DNA of 64,000 nucleotides from the NCBI GenBank assembly GCA_965112735.1, contig OZ218962.1, positions 62,001-126,000 of the forward strand, in the 5' to 3' direction. The translations under genes and the position numbers were made by a program. Source of the stretch: Phaeosaccion multiseriatum (lineage: Eukaryota > Ochrophyta, other classes). Under the pieces are notes generated by a model. That model was not told where the DNA came from, ran no database searches, and saw only the letters and a list, made by a program, of their open reading frames with translations. The first letter of the stretch is position 1. The number at the start of each line of letters is the position of its first letter. Below, piece by piece: positions 12,201-24,554 of this stretch.

Positions 12201-12719
12201 TTTGGGCGGCTGAGATGTGAAAAAGGGTGAGCGGGTAGGAAAAGACTGTTGGTGAGAAGCCCGCTCGGTCGGGGTGAGGTACCAGTGTGAGTACCAGTGT
12301 GAGTACCAGTGTGGTGGGTACGGCACAGACTATACACGAGGACACCCACGCTGGAGCCTCGAGGGTCTCCACAAAAGTAATACCATGCTCACTACCATGC
12401 TCACTCACTCCTTCGTCGGAGTCTCCACACCACTACGCAAGCACTCACTTACCGACTCTGGAGCCCCTGGGGTCACCGAGGTCATACTCTCCTTCCTTGA
12501 GGTCCTTGGGGTCCTTCGCCCCTGCCCTCCTCACGCAGCACAGCACGTCGAGCCTCTTGTCGAAGCGGCGCCTCTCGTCCAGGCCCAGCAGCACCACGAA
12601 GAGCGTGCAGCTCAGCACGAAGAGCCCGAGAATGCCGCAGCTGCAGTGAACGCAAAAGCTCTGCAGCGCCGGTAGGGAGGACGTTGACGACACGAAGAAC
12701 GCCACGAAGTCCTGTGGCG

Positions 12720-12763
<44 letters not shown>

Positions 12764-15700
12764 ACGGGATGGGGTGTATGAAGGACGCACGAGGGCAGCG
12801 GGGCGGGGGGTGTCACACCTCTCCCTCCTCCCTCCTCTCTCTCTTCTCCTCCCTCCCCGTGTGTCTCTGTTCATTCATACATTCCACGCAACCGTTCCAC
12901 AGGCTCTCTTCCTCCTCCGCCTGCTTCCCTCTGCTCACCGTGAGGGACGTGACGGTGACGCTGACCCCTGCGTGACTCAAGGCGTGACCGAGGCGGAGGG
13001 GGATGGATTCGAGCACGGAGGTCTGCGAGTACGCGTTGACGATGACGAAGGCGTCGTCCACCCCCAGCCCGAGCAGGATGAAGGGCAGCAGAGTGTGCAG
13101 CGGCGTGTAGAAGAAGCCCAGGGCGGAGCCCATGCCAATGGACCTGAGGGAGGATGGCAGCATTGCGATGGCAGTCAATGGAGTCAACGAAGGTCAGTCA
13201 CAGAGGGCACAGAGCTTCGCTTCGCTGTGCATTCCGGGGAACGAGAAAGGGCAACGGGAGGCAGGGCAGAAGGGGGGGGGGTCGCCAGAGAAAGGCGCCC
13301 GTCCTCTGCCTCTCTGCCGGCCTCTCCCTTGTGGGCATCGTTGCCCCTCTTGCTATCTCCCTCACTGACTTACTCACTGCCACACTCACTAACTCACCAG
13401 CCGATACTGAGCCCCACGACGAGGACGGCGCTGAAGGCAACATTGAACCTGCTGCGCAGGAGAGGCAGACCTGTCCGTCCCAATATGTGTGTGTGTGTGT
13501 GTGTGTGTGTGTCACAGTTCCAGGCACAGGCACAGTCACGAAGGTTACTTGCAGCTTCAGCACTTCCGGAGAGTCATCCCCTCCTGCCATCCCCTGCCAT
13601 CCCCTGCCATCCCCCTGCTGGCCCCATGCCAGCATCCACCCGAGAGCCCACCCACCCATTGACTTACTCGAGAGCCCATCCACCCTCTATCTTACCAATT
13701 GCCTTATAACCCACCCATTGACTTACCCGATAGCTGATAGACCATGTAGAGGATGATGAGCAGGTAGCTCAGACTCACAAGCGTGAGGTCCCCCTGGATG
13801 GCATCTCCGAAGGCGTCCTCGAGGCTGCGGGCCGCTTGGATGTCGCATCGCAGCCCCTCGGGACACTCCGCCTGGAGGGGATGGTACCAGACGGACAGAG
13901 TGAGCGGCACGCACACGCACACATAGAGAGGGGCATTGCAAGAAAGGGGCGCTGTTGTCCACGTCAGTCTCTCTGTCCTGGCACCCCTCTCTGTCCTGAC
14001 ACCTCTCTCTGTCCTGACACCTCTCTCTCTGTCCTGACACCCCTCTCTGTCCTGACACCCCTCTCTGTCCTGGCACCCCTCTCTTTCCTGACACCTCTCT
14101 CTGTCCTGACATCTCTCTCTGTCCTGACACCTCTCTCTGTCCTGGCGCCCCTCTCTGTCCTGACACCTCGGACTGCCCTGCCGTGCCCTGCCTGCCACAC
14201 ACGGACCTGCAGGTAGTCGATGAATTGGTCCTCCCATTCCTCGGAATTGAGGTCCTCCTCGCCGTCCCGCTTCCCAGTCTCCTGCCATCCGTCAAACAGT
14301 GCCATCCAGGCGGGGGTCGGGGGTGATGTGAGCCTTACATGAGAAAGCTCAAGGTCAAGCTCAAAAGTGGTGCATACGCTGAATAGCGCCTGCTCACTCA
14401 CTGAGCATATTCATAGATCACACCTCGCACGGCCGGGTCCGGGCTCCATCTGCCCTGGCCCTAAAGAGCTGGCCATTCACGGCTCCACCCACAGATGGCG
14501 ACTCACCTGGTTGTTCTCGAGTTGGAAGAAGAGCCTCAGGGCCCCCGCGGAGGCAACACTTCCGTCTGAGTTGCGCGTCACATCGCCAAGAAAAGACTCC
14601 AGCTCCTCATCAGTGACTGACGCACACACACACACACACACACACACATCCCGTGGGACAGGCCAGGTCAAAGGGCGCAATCTCAAGAGGGAGGGACAAG
14701 GTTAGAGCCCCTGCCGAGGCTGTGCCCACCCTGCCTGGGCCCCACCAGTTGGTGCCTCACTACTGCTGACTCACATCTGTCATTGACGGTCCCCAGGGGA
14801 TCGGAGTCAGCCTCGAGGGTGGGCAGATCAAAGTTCCACGCGCTCAGCACGCTGGACACGAAGCAGTCGAACCTGAGCAGAGCGGGGATGGCAATGGATG
14901 GCAGCGGAAGGAAGTGGGGGGGGGGTGGGTGGGTGGACAGGCCGTAGTCCTGACATCGCTGTTCTCTGGGCCCCTCGAGAGCTCTCTCTGCAGCCGTTGC
15001 TTTGCCTACGCGCTCCCCTCTCCTGGGCTCCACTCGCCCTTCTCGCTCTCTCCCACCGACCACCACTACTCACTTCTCCCTGCCTCGCTCACTGATTCAC
15101 ACGTCTGTCCCCTCCCTCCCGCCCTTACCCTTCGTTGAAGTCCTTGACGCACAGATCCTCGAGCATAAGCGTCCCTGTTGAGTGGAACCAAAATCAGAGC
15201 AGAGGCATACGGGCAGAACAAACACAAATCAGATGGGGTCTCAGCCGCGCTGCACTCCCATTAAACACTTCCCTAACCACCTAAGCTGCACACCCACACC
15301 CACGCACGCACACACACCCCAGCCCGGCCCGGCCCCAGCCCTACACCCCCCCATGTGTGCACGGGAAGAGCTTTCGCCGCACTGACCTCTCCCGTCGAAT
15401 TGGTCCTGTATCTCGAGCTGCGTTATGGCAACGAAGGCTCCCATTACGGCCTCCAGAGTGCCCGCAGACAGCATGGCGGCTCCCTCCTGGGGCTGCGAGG
15501 CAGAGAAGATGGCTTTCTCGGAACGGGCCTCTCGGCGCGGGAAGTAGGCGTCGTACTTGTTCTGGGGAGCAGGGAGGAGCACAGAGAGAACATGAGAGGA
15601 GCACTTCAGTCTCTCAAGAGCATGGCCAGGGGGAAGCCTCAGGCCAACCAAAGCACGTGCTCTTCTTTCAGGCCGCTCGCACACAAGCCACCCGCACTGC

Positions 15701-16053
15701 CGCACACACGCACGCACTCACTCACTGACCAGGTCTGAAATGCTCTCCGTGCCGGAGGGGGCCCACAGCTTTTCGGGCCGCAACTCCTCCTGAAACACTG
15801 CGAAGCCCGAGAAGCCAATCAGCACGAACACCAAGCAGCCCAGCATCATGGTCTTGGGCCGCGAGCCCGCCAAAAAGCCCAGGCGGAAGAAGAACTTTTG
15901 CATCGCGGACTCCACGATCGTCCCGAACTTCTCCAGGCATGTGGTTTTGTGGGCATCGTTACGTGCAGTCGGATCTCCCATCTTGTCGCTGTGTTTGGGA
16001 GGGGGGGCTACAGTGCCGCCCGCAGACGCGTCCGTCACCGATGTTTCACCCAT
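8289..16053 (-). CDS. NPC1/Patched-family membrane protein with sterol-sensing domain
   Basis: About 19 exons run from an ATG at 16053 to a TAA at 8289-8291. Exon 1 (15730-16053) encodes the first transmembrane helix (MMLGCLVFVLIGFSGFAVF). The luminal loop is spread over small exons between 15561 and 14208. The first transmembrane block (13872-12452) contains SLSYLLIILYMVYQLSG and FILLGLGVDDAFVIVNAYS, the GVDD signature of RND-type and Patched proteins. The second half starts with KPVKALVILGFLALLTAG near 12120. It ends with IYYWGLAIDNIAVIN, VLAIGLSVDYSV (9394-9306), AHVGHSFM and TVTVGLGHGLIFLPVLLSL (8610 onward). Duplicated halves, luminal loops and the two Asp-bearing helices are typical of NPC1/PTCHD transporters, which move sterols or lipids using ion gradients. 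Luminal Cys motifs of the NPC1 N-terminal domain are not seen, so a PTCHD-type protein is as likely as NPC1 itself. Some small exons, such as the one near 11750, are tentative. Confidence 0.85.
8683..8895. repeat. Tandem ACACAGCCATACACAA-type repeat in an NPC1-like intron
   Basis: About 200 bp of imperfect 16-24 bp units contain CACACAAACACACACAGCC. The tract ends in two copies of a GC-rich AGCCCGGGCGACCG unit. It is intronic. Confidence 0.9.
9157..9232. repeat. (CA)n followed by (GA)n microsatellite
   Basis: An intronic CA run and a perfect GA run of more than 40 bp are followed by a G-tract. Confidence 0.9.
9557..10200. repeat. 23-bp minisatellite, about 28 copies
   Basis: A unit beginning GGCCTATCCTTCC and ending CCCCTCT is repeated with almost no divergence over 640 bp of an NPC1-like intron. 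The few variants (a C at about 9905, an A at about 10166) are single-base. Low divergence implies recent expansion. Confidence 0.97.
13960..14168. repeat. Tandem CTCTCTGTCCTGACACC repeat in an NPC1-like intron
   Basis: About eleven imperfect 16-20 bp units differ mainly in CT-dinucleotide number and in GACACC versus GGCACC. The tract is intronic, between the exons ending at 14208 and starting at 13872. Confidence 0.92.
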
Positions 16054-16837
16054 GATGGCTGCAGCCAAGTCCTCAGTCTATGAAAGGAGGGAAAGGTGGA
16101 CTTGTATGAGCAGTAGCCAGCTTTATAAAGAAGGGAAGAGAGATGGAGGAGAGGAGAAGAGGGGGGAAAATGACTTTCTCACAAAAAAAGGTTGGACAAA
16201 AGCCGCAAAGTCGATTGTGTGCTGCAATGTAGAAGAGCTCTGGTTGATCACGCGCTTCCCTGCCCCTCCCATCCCCCTCTTCCTCCCTTTACGTACTTTC
16301 TGACTCACCTAGCGAAAGAATCTTCTGGGGGGGGGATTGGCCTTTTTTCCGTCTCTGTCCTCCACCCAACCGCCCGTAAACAACCCGCCCCTCTGGACAC
16401 AATCACCCCTCAGCAGGGGACCTCTCTTGTCCCCAGCAAAGCTTTAAATGACCTCTGAACAACGCCTCTAAACGCGTTTGTGACGTTTGCCAATTTGGGC
16501 GGCCAAAAAAAGAACCGGGAAATGTCGGGAACGGTTTGGCTTGGGGCCCTTTAGTAGTAAGTCAGCAAATTGCTTCGCCCCCCCATCCGATTATCCCCAT
16601 CCCCCACCCCTTTTCTCTCCTCCTTCTCTCCCCCGTCTCCTCCTTCTCCTCCTTCCCCCCGTCTCTCCTCTCTCCTCTCCCTATCCCCCTTCGCTGTCCC
16701 TCTCGCTCTACCGATCCTTCTCTGTCCCTGTCTCCTCCTTCTTCTCCCCCCCCCCTCTCCTGTCTTCTCTCTCTAGCCTTCTTCCCTCTCCCTCTCTCTC
16801 CTACTTGCACCTCCCTCGTCTCCCCTCTCCCTCTCCT
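16054..16837. promoter_or_regulatory. Divergent upstream region between the NPC1-like and S28 peptidase genes
   Basis: This 0.78 kb region lies between two start codons facing away from each other. It contains short G/C homopolymers, a CCAAT-like TTTGGGCGGCCAAAA patch near 16493, and a long C/T-rich tract (16570-16830) just upstream of the S28 start. No gene is seen. Confidence 0.4.
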
Positions 16838-19800
16838 ATGCGTCTAGCCACGCTGCTGCTGGCGCTCGCGTTAGCAGATTCTTGTCTCGCGCGGACCGTA
16901 TCGAGGAAGTCTCCAGCTTCCCGTCCGGCAGGAACAGGAGCAGGCGGGCCGAGGAAGGACCAGTGTGAGGAGAAGTGGATTGAGCAGCCTGTGAGTCACA
17001 AGAAATCTCCCCTTCCTTCCTCGGCAGCTCTTTCACAGTTGCCCCACGCTGCTGCTGCCCCCCCTCGCCCCAGCTGGATCACTTTGGCCGCTCAGACGAG
17101 GGCACCTTCCGGCAGCGGTATTTTGAGTGCAGTGAGCACCATCGGCCCAGCGGCCCCGTGTTCTTCTACTGCGGCAATGAGGCAAACGTGGAGCTCTACC
17201 TCGAGGCCACAGGTACATTTCTAGGCAGGGCTCGACTCTTTTATGTCCATCATTGTGTCGCTTTCTCGCCTGCCTCGTCTGTCTTGTTGCTGACACTTGA
17301 CACACACTGCCACCCTCACCAGGCCTCATGTGGGAGCAAGCCCCTGTCTTTGGAGCGACTTTGATCTTCGCAGAGCACAGGTACGTCTGCTGTAACTGTG
17401 TGGTGGGAAGGTCTACACACTTTCCTGCGGCGGCTGGTACCGTCTCCAGTGGCTTGTTGCAATGCGAGGCTCATTCCAAGGCCATGAAGGTAGAAGCTTC
17501 TGACCTCTCTTGCCCACACCAGGTACTACGGGGAGTCACTTCCCGAGGAGGGGGGCATGCGCCACCTCAGCACCGAGGCGGCCCTCGCAGATTTCGCCGT
17601 GCTGCTGCGTCGCCTGCAGCAAGGGGGACAGGAGGAGCGGGAGCGTGCCGTCATTGCATTCGGTGGCAGCTATGGGGGCATGCTGGCCGGCTGGATGCGG
17701 AGCAAGTATCCGCACCTAATCAGTGGGGCGGTGGCGGCCTCGGCACCGATCTTCGCCATGCAAGGTGCGCAATGTGCTGTCTGCCTGTCTGCCTGCCTGC
17801 TGCTTGCCTGTCTGCCTGCCTGCCTGCCTACCTGTCTGCCTGCCTGTCTGCCGGCCTGCCTGCCTCTGGCTTGGCTCTCTTGGGTCCGTAAGGGGGGTGA
17901 AGGGGTTGTCGCCATACGGCCTGTAATTGGGCCCCTCTCTCTGCACCGCTGCTGTCCGTTGTCCTGCCCGTTGCCCTGCCCCTTGTCCTGCCCGTTGTCC
18001 TGCCCGTTGTCCTCCCTCTCGGCTCGTCTCGTGGGCTCGTCCCTCTCCTCGTCCCTCAGGCATCTCCGACCCCGTGCCCGAAACAGGTGCCTACGCGCAA
18101 GCGGTCACCGCCGCTGCAGGGCCCCTGTGCGCAGAAACGGTCCGAATGGCCTTTGAAGCATTGTTCCAACAGGGGCATACCCCGGAGGGCAGGGCCCAGG
18201 CGGGGGACAGCTTGCGTCTGTGCGAGCCGCCCCACAGTGAGGAGGAGGTGTGGGAGGTGGCGGGCTGGCTGCAGGTGAGGCGCCATTTGTGAACTGCCGT
18301 CCGTAGCCAGAGGCAAGAGCCGCTGCGCTCACTCACGCGCCCCCCCCTGTCCTGACACCTGACACCCTGCCCCTTCATGGCAGGAGGCGTGGAACTTCAT
18401 GGCTATGGGAAACTTCCCGTATGCCTCTGACTACATCCTCAACGGGGCGGGCGTGCTGCCTGCATGGCCGGTGCAGAGGGCATGCTCACACGCAACAGAG
18501 GCCCTGCGTTCTGCCCAGAAGGGGCGAAGGGATGACCGAAGTGAAGGCGATGGCCGAAGTGAAGGCCATCAGTCAGCCTCCGACCACCTCGCAGGCAAGC
18601 AAGTGCAAAGGGGGGTCCTGCTTGTGCTTGGGGGGGTGGCATGCGCTGTTGGGGTGTGGTGTGGCGAGGCTCTCCGGCAACGGGGTCTGTATCGTGTTGC
18701 GCTTCGCTCACGCGCCCACTCCCCTCCTTTTCGTGCTCTCTTGTGCCCGTATGCCTTCGTGTGGTGCAGCGCTGTCCGCGGCTGTGAGCGTATACTACAA
18801 CGCGACCGGGGGACTCAGTTGCCTCGACTGGCATCAGCAGGCGAATAATGAAACCGAAAGGGACGGCCGGTTGTGGAACTACCAGGCCTGCACAGAGGTG
18901 GTGAGTTGGCGGGATGGAGGCTTCTATTGGTGAACTCCCATACTATTGGAATTCACAATCTCGAAAAGATGACTTGCAGCGTGGCGGTGTGCTCCTCTCA
19001 AACGGTTGCTTGGAGTGCATTCCACTTGGCAGCCGGGCCCTCTCAGCTCAGCGTGGTCACAGCCCTCTGTCCCATCTATCCATTCACGCCGCCTGCCTGA
19101 CCTTTGCCTGACCGTTGCCTGCGTGACCCCTCCCTTTCCTCCTTAGGTGATGCCCATGGGCACGAACGGCGCATCGGACATGTTCTACGCGCAGCCCTGG
19201 GACGAATCCGCCTTCCAAGCAGAGTGTAAGGAGGCCTTCGACATCGAGGACGGGAACAGGCCTCCGGAGGTGAGGGGGTAGAGTGGGGGGGGGATTGCTC
19301 GTTTGCTGCGCGCACGACTGTAGCACCAACACTAACGCGAGCACTCACTGCGGCTTGGGGCTGGCAATTGACTGTGGCTGTGACCGCACTACCAACTGCC
19401 GTATCACCAACTACTGTACCACCAACTGCTGTTTCGCCGACGCACGCAGGGGTGGGTGACGACACAGTACGGGGGGCGGCTGCTGCAGGGCACGTCAAAT
19501 GTGTTCTTCTCGAATGGAGCCTTGGACCCATGGGCCCCCCTCGGGGTTAGACAGGTTCCCGCCGCGGCGCGGTCGCGAGGGGTGCAGGCTGTTTTGATTG
19601 AGGCCGCCGCGCACCACCTCGACCTCTTCTTCTCACACACCGAAGAGGGGGATGACATTAAGAGGGTCAGGTGCGTCAGGGCAGCCGCAGGGCCGGCAGA
19701 AGGAAGGGCGTGACGGTGTCACTGTGGCAATCACTCAGTCACTCAGTCACTCACTCACTCACTCTCTGACTCAGTCTGCCACTCAGTCAGTCGGTTGAGT

Positions 19801-20152
19801 GGCCTTACTCACCCCCTCTCTCAGTCGCTTCCCTGTCCTGACTCCCTCCCGTCGTGGACCGCGCCTGCTGTATCACCAACTGCTTTCTCCCCTGCGCTGC
19901 TGGACTCTTATCGCATCGTGCAGGGCGATGGAAGTGGAGGCCATGCATCGCTGGATAGCACAGTGGGACGAGGAGCACGAGCAGCAGCAGCAGCAGCAAG
20001 CAGGATGGCAGGATGGCAAGCTGGATGGCAAGCTGGATGGCAAGCTGGATGGCAAGCTGGATGGCAAGCTGGATGGCAAGCTGGATGGCCAGGAGGAGGG
20101 GAAGGAGGAGCCTCCCGTACTCGCCTCCCTGCGTCGAGCAGCTTTGGCTTGA
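16838..20152 (+). CDS. Serine carboxypeptidase of family S28 (lysosomal Pro-X carboxypeptidase / DPP7 type)
   Basis: The exons are 16838-16990 (signal peptide MRLATLLLALALADSCLA, then CEEKWIEQP), 17074-17212 (LDHFG..FFYCGNE), 17323-17380 (GATLIFAEHR), 17523-17764, 18060-18274, 18384 to about 18540-18590, about 18768-18900, 19147-19269, 19450-19670 and 19924-20152. The donor of the sixth exon is unclear. The nucleophile serine is in IAFGGSYGGMLAGWMRSKYP, the acid in FFSNGALDPW and the histidine in EAAAHHLDLF, so the triad is complete. TEVVMPMGTNG spans the exon 7-8 join and is typical of the family. S28 enzymes cleave after or before proline in lysosomes or outside the cell; the signal peptide fits. 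The C-terminal tail is unusual, with a GluGln stretch and about six KLDG repeats encoded by a 12-bp tandem repeat. Confidence 0.92.
17765..18059. repeat. CTGCCTGTCTGCC and TTGTCCTGCCCG tandem tracts in an S28 intron
   Basis: The intron after the catalytic-serine exon is made of (CTGC/CTGT) tetranucleotides to about 17875. Near 17950-18015 it has repeated CCGTTGTCCTGC units. Confidence 0.9.
20002..20092 (+). repeat. 12-bp coding tandem repeat (KLDG) in the S28 tail
   Basis: About seven copies of a GATGGCAAGCTG unit encode Lys-Leu-Asp-Gly in frame. The repeat lies in the last exon, beyond the catalytic histidine. Because it is a multiple of three, copy number can change without a frameshift. 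Confidence 0.95.
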
Positions 20153-20612
20153 AGTGGGATGGGCAAAGCGACCATGTACATAATAACAGCTTAGGTGTAT
20201 ATTGGGGATGGTTGGCTTTGATTTGTTCCTACAACAAAGAGTGTTCGCTCGTACATATATCTAACATCATCTCCGCCTGGGGAGAGGTGCCTCCACAACG
20301 TCCACGACGTCCACGACGGGGCAGACTCACTCAATGAGAGACCCGAGGGGGCACATTCAGTACGCTGCATTTCCCCTCTCCCGGTTCCGGACGTCGTGGG
20401 TGCGTTGAGCCTCGTAAGGCCGTGAGGAAGCACCACCAAGGAGGCACCAATTATGGAAGGAGAAGGAGGAAACAGAGCCGGGCCGAAAGGCCGCCTGAGG
20501 ACGCCTACCCTATGCTACTCTACGACTCCTCCCCCCGGGCCCTGCCTTCACCGGCCGTTCGGTGCGTGACTTGAGTCGTTTGTTGCATCATTGCTCGACA
20601 GTTGCGGAGGGC
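20153..20612. other. Convergent 3' spacer between the S28 peptidase and LC8
   Basis: This 460-bp gap between two converging stop codons presumably holds both 3' UTRs. A short AT-richer stretch with ACATATATC lies near 20253. No gene is seen. Confidence 0.5.
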
Positions 20613-21066
<454 letters not shown>

Positions 21067-21391
21067 GTTTCTGTGCAGATAGAGAGGTGTTCGACGTTCG
21101 CTGCTGTTCTAGAGGGGTGTTCCGCTACTCTTCTTCCCCGCGGCGGCCCGCCGTCGATGGGCTTTGAGAAGAGACTTTCGACTGAGGGGAACCACTCCAA
21201 CTGATTGTGGTCGGACTGAGTGTGTCGGAGGGGGGGGGGTTGGAGTTTTTTTGATTGGGTCAAGCCAAGGACAAGGTGAGGTTCATCCCTCTGGTGCCAT
21301 CGACCTTGCCTAATAGTAAAAAAAACGGACCAGCCAGCTGCAAATTGTGCAAGTCCTCCCCCACGAGCCAGGGACAGGAGCGTGGGCTCAG
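21067..21391. promoter_or_regulatory. Shared divergent promoter region of LC8 and ARL6
   Basis: Only 325 bp separates the start codons of LC8 (minus) and ARL6 (plus), so the promoters must overlap or be shared. A CCAAT-box-like GATTGGGTCA sits near 21253, a G-tract at about 21230 and a poly-A run near 21322. I do not see a clear RFX X-box. Shared regulation is inference. Confidence 0.5.
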
Positions 21392-22448
21392 ATGGGAATC
21401 TTCAAGAAGCTGCGAGGCGCCCTTGGGCTTCAAAAACGAGACTGCCGCATCCTTGTGGTGGGGCTAGACAACTCGGGCAAAACCACCCTCATCAACCACA
21501 TCAAACCCAAGAAGGTAACGGGGGGAGGATAGGAAGAGACGATGAGATTGGAGACAACTCACTTACCCAGTCTTTAGCAGCGACCCTGGAGGAGGACTTT
21601 CTTCTATTCTAACCCAAAAGCGTATTCTCGCTCTCGCAGGCCTCTACCTTCGAGGTGACCCCCACCGTAGGCTTCCAAGTGGAGGAGTTCGAGAAGAACC
21701 AGCTCAACTTCACCATCTTCGACATGTCCGGGCAGTCCAGATATAGGAGCCTGTGGGAGGTGAGACACGTGAGGTCCTTCCTCTCTCTCTCTCTTTCTCT
21801 CTGTGTGTGTGTGTGTGTGCGTGTGTTTCTTCATCATCCTTCCTTCCGTCGCTCCTCCCTCTCCCTCCGTGTTGTCGGCTTCAATCTCCACCCCTCGCCC
21901 CTCGCAGCACTACTACAAAGACTCGGAGGCCATCATCTTCGTCATTGACAGCACAGATCGGATCCGCATGAGAGTGGCCAAAGAGGAGCTCGATGGTGAG
22001 TGGAGGAAGGAGGGAAGAGAAAAAGGGCAGGAGAAGGAACGGAAGAGGGTAGAAGAGAAAGGAAGGAAGAGAGAAACGAACGAAAACACGAAGAAAGGAA
22101 GAGAGAAAGGGAAAAAAAAAAAGAGGAAGGAAGGACGGAAGAATGGTCGCCTTGCTCCCTCTCCGATGGACCGCCTCAACCCCTTCCCCACTCATGCCAT
22201 CCCGCCGCTCTGGTCACCCAGGTATTATAGACCACCCGGACCTACGCGACGCGCCCCTGCCCATCCTTTTCTTCGCCAACAAGACGGACCTGCCCGCCTC
22301 CCTGTCTGCCGTGGACACTATGGCCGCCATGCAGCTCGACAAGCTCGGGGACAAGGCCTGGCACATCGCGGCCAGCAACGCGCTAACCGGGGAGGGGGTG
22401 GACGAGGGCATGGAGTGGCTCGCGGACAGGCTCGCCAATCACAAATAG
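21392..22448 (+). CDS. ARL6: ARL6 / BBS3 small GTPase
   Basis: Four exons (21392-21514, 21640-21759, 21908-21995, 22222-22448) give 185 residues; human ARL6 has 186. The P-loop is [11 protein letters not shown]. The switch I threonine is in TPTVGF. Switch II is [17 protein letters not shown], where MSGQ instead of the usual LGGQ marks ARL6. The base-binding motif is FFANKTDLP and the last G-motif is ASNALTGEG. Gly2 is present, but the N-terminal helix is not an obvious myristoylation sequence. ARL6-GTP recruits the BBSome coat to membranes for ciliary membrane trafficking. The assignment is firm because of MSGQ and the co-linear VAKEELD segment. Confidence 0.96.
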
Positions 22449-24554
22449 CCACACGCCTGCCTCACTCAGTCACACTCAGTCACACTCAGTCACACTCAGT
22501 CACACTCAGTCACACTCAGTCACACTCACATACTCAAGAGACTCTTCGACACAGGGAGCCGGTCGGTCTTGGGGGAGGAAAGCAACCGCCGTAGTTTCTC
22601 GCAGAGGTGGCGCGAGCTGAGGTCAGGATCCGGGTGTGTGCATCCGATTCGACCGACGGGGTCCGATCTAGAGCAGCAGATAGTGGGGGCGCTAGCAGTA
22701 GCTGCGTCTTGACGCAGCAAATACCAGTGCTCGCAGCCGGAGCCAAGGGACAGCGGCAGCTGACTGACAGACTGACTGACAGACTGACTGACAAATCAAC
22801 AGCGTTACGCCCTGCGAGCGAAGCACGCTCCTCGAGCCAGGCTGTGAGGCAATGACTGCTGGACTGGCTCACCTGCTCAACGCGCACCTGCTCGCTCCTC
22901 TATGCCCATATGACTGCTGCTCTCGCTCCTCCGGTCTCTCCTCTGTGAGTGGCGAACGGGGGTTTTGCTTCCCTTGCTGCGAAGAGGGAAGACTTCAAGG
23001 TGCGCGCGCTGCAAGCCAATGTTCTCGAAGTGTGCTCGTCAGCTTGCTGTGGCGGCTGCCAGAAGCCCTTGCTGTGACGGCCGTGCTGGAGGGACTGAGG
23101 TGCGCGAGCGTCGTGTGTGAGCGAGGCACTCAGCGAGGCATTCATGCCCCCGGAGGTGCGGTTAAGCCAACATGTTTCCAACACGAGGCGGGACGATCCT
23201 CTAACCCGGAGGAGGAGGAGGAGGAGGAGGAGGAGGAGGAGGAGGAGGAGGTAGTGTGTCGAACAAGACTGGGAGGGGCGAATGCTCGAGAGATTTGTCT
23301 CAGAGCGTGTCAACCATGGCTTTCTTTCACGCGGATGGACAGGCACGAGGCAGGCGACCTCTCTGAAGGCTTAGGCTTTCTACCCTTTCCCCTCTTTTAC
23401 GGGCACTTCTCTGTCCTGTCTTCCTCTTGTAAGGGCGGCCCGCCTCGGGGGGGGTGAGACGAGGAAGCACGGAGGATCATCATGTGAATATTCGCGGCAA
23501 TGATACATTTCGCTCGTGTGTATTCATGAGCCATGCTTCCTGTACAACACAGGTTGGTAAAAACATTAATACATATATTTTCATAGAAAGGTGTCGCCCT
23601 GAGGGGGCCACAGCAGACAGCACGCCGCGTGCCAGTTTCAGTGCCAGTTTCAGTGCCAGTTCAGTGCCAGTTTCAGTGCCAGTTTCAAGTGCAAGCAGCA
23701 CCCCACACTCCACACCTTCGCTTGTGCCATGCGCATGTGCCGCCCTCCTCTGCCCTACCTTGCCCTCCCCTGTCCTCCCCTCCCCTGCCCTCCCCTCCCC
23801 CCTCTCCCAGCGGCAAAGCGCAGAGCTTCGCACGAGAGGCGACAGGGCCTGCAGCATGGGTTCATTCTCTGCTGCATGGGCCAAGGCTCTGTTGCACCGG
23901 TCAAGGCTCTCGCCAGCGCAGCAATGACGCCTGCCCGGCCACGCTCTCCCCTCTCCCCGCCCATACAGGTGCGCCCATACAGGTGCGGCTGTGTGCTCTC
24001 CATAGAGCCAAACCCCCACGAAGAGCTCAGAGCCCAGAGCCCAGAGCCCAGAGCCCAGAGTCAGAGTCCTTCTTCCGTCTCTCTCAGCTCTAAGGCGGGG
24101 AGTCATGTCATGGACGCCCCCCTGGAAAGAGCCCTCCTCAATTGGTGTGGTAGTATGCGCGGCTTTCAGCTCTCCAGATAGATAGATAGACCGATCGATA
24201 CATCGCTGATGGCATCGCTGTTAGGCAGAGGGACGGCATGGTGTCCTAGAGCCGCCCCTGACGGACTCTCTCCAGGGCAGCAGCAGTGCGACGCATCCCC
24301 CCGTCTGTCGAGGGCTGCCCGCAGGTACAGCAAGGGGCGGTGGGTGGGCACGTCTGACAGCGAAGGGGCCGTGGGTGGGCATGTCTGACAGCGAAGGGGC
24401 GGAGGGGCGGAGGGGTGGAGGGGCGAAGGGGCGGAATCTTCCCCTATCCGCACGCCTCCCCTCCGGTGTGTGCCTGTCATTGACCTGTGCTCTCGCCGCC
24501 CTCCATCGCTCAATCGCGCGGTCTGCTGACGCTCACATCTCCACCTTCACCCCG
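22449..24554. other. 2.1-kb convergent intergenic region, no gene seen
   Basis: This lies between the stops of ARL6 and threonine dehydratase. Contents: seven or so CACTCAGTCA repeats (22465-22530), GACTGACTGACA repeats (22763-22795), a (GGA)n run (23212-23250), CAGTTTCAGTGCC repeats (23632-23690), AGAGCCC repeats (24028-24060) and an AGATAGATAGATAG run (24176-24190). An AT-rich patch lies at 23540-23590. Long reading frames on both strands have no recognisable protein content. A non-coding RNA cannot be excluded. Confidence 0.6.

Noticed and set aside
22621-22680. tRNA-like GATTCGACC T-loop word
   Set aside because: No matching acceptor, D or anticodon stems could be placed around it.
22852-24106. 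Candidate genes on both strands between ARL6 and threonine dehydratase
   Set aside because: The frames lack conserved motifs, overlap simple repeats, and no splice-joined product made sense.
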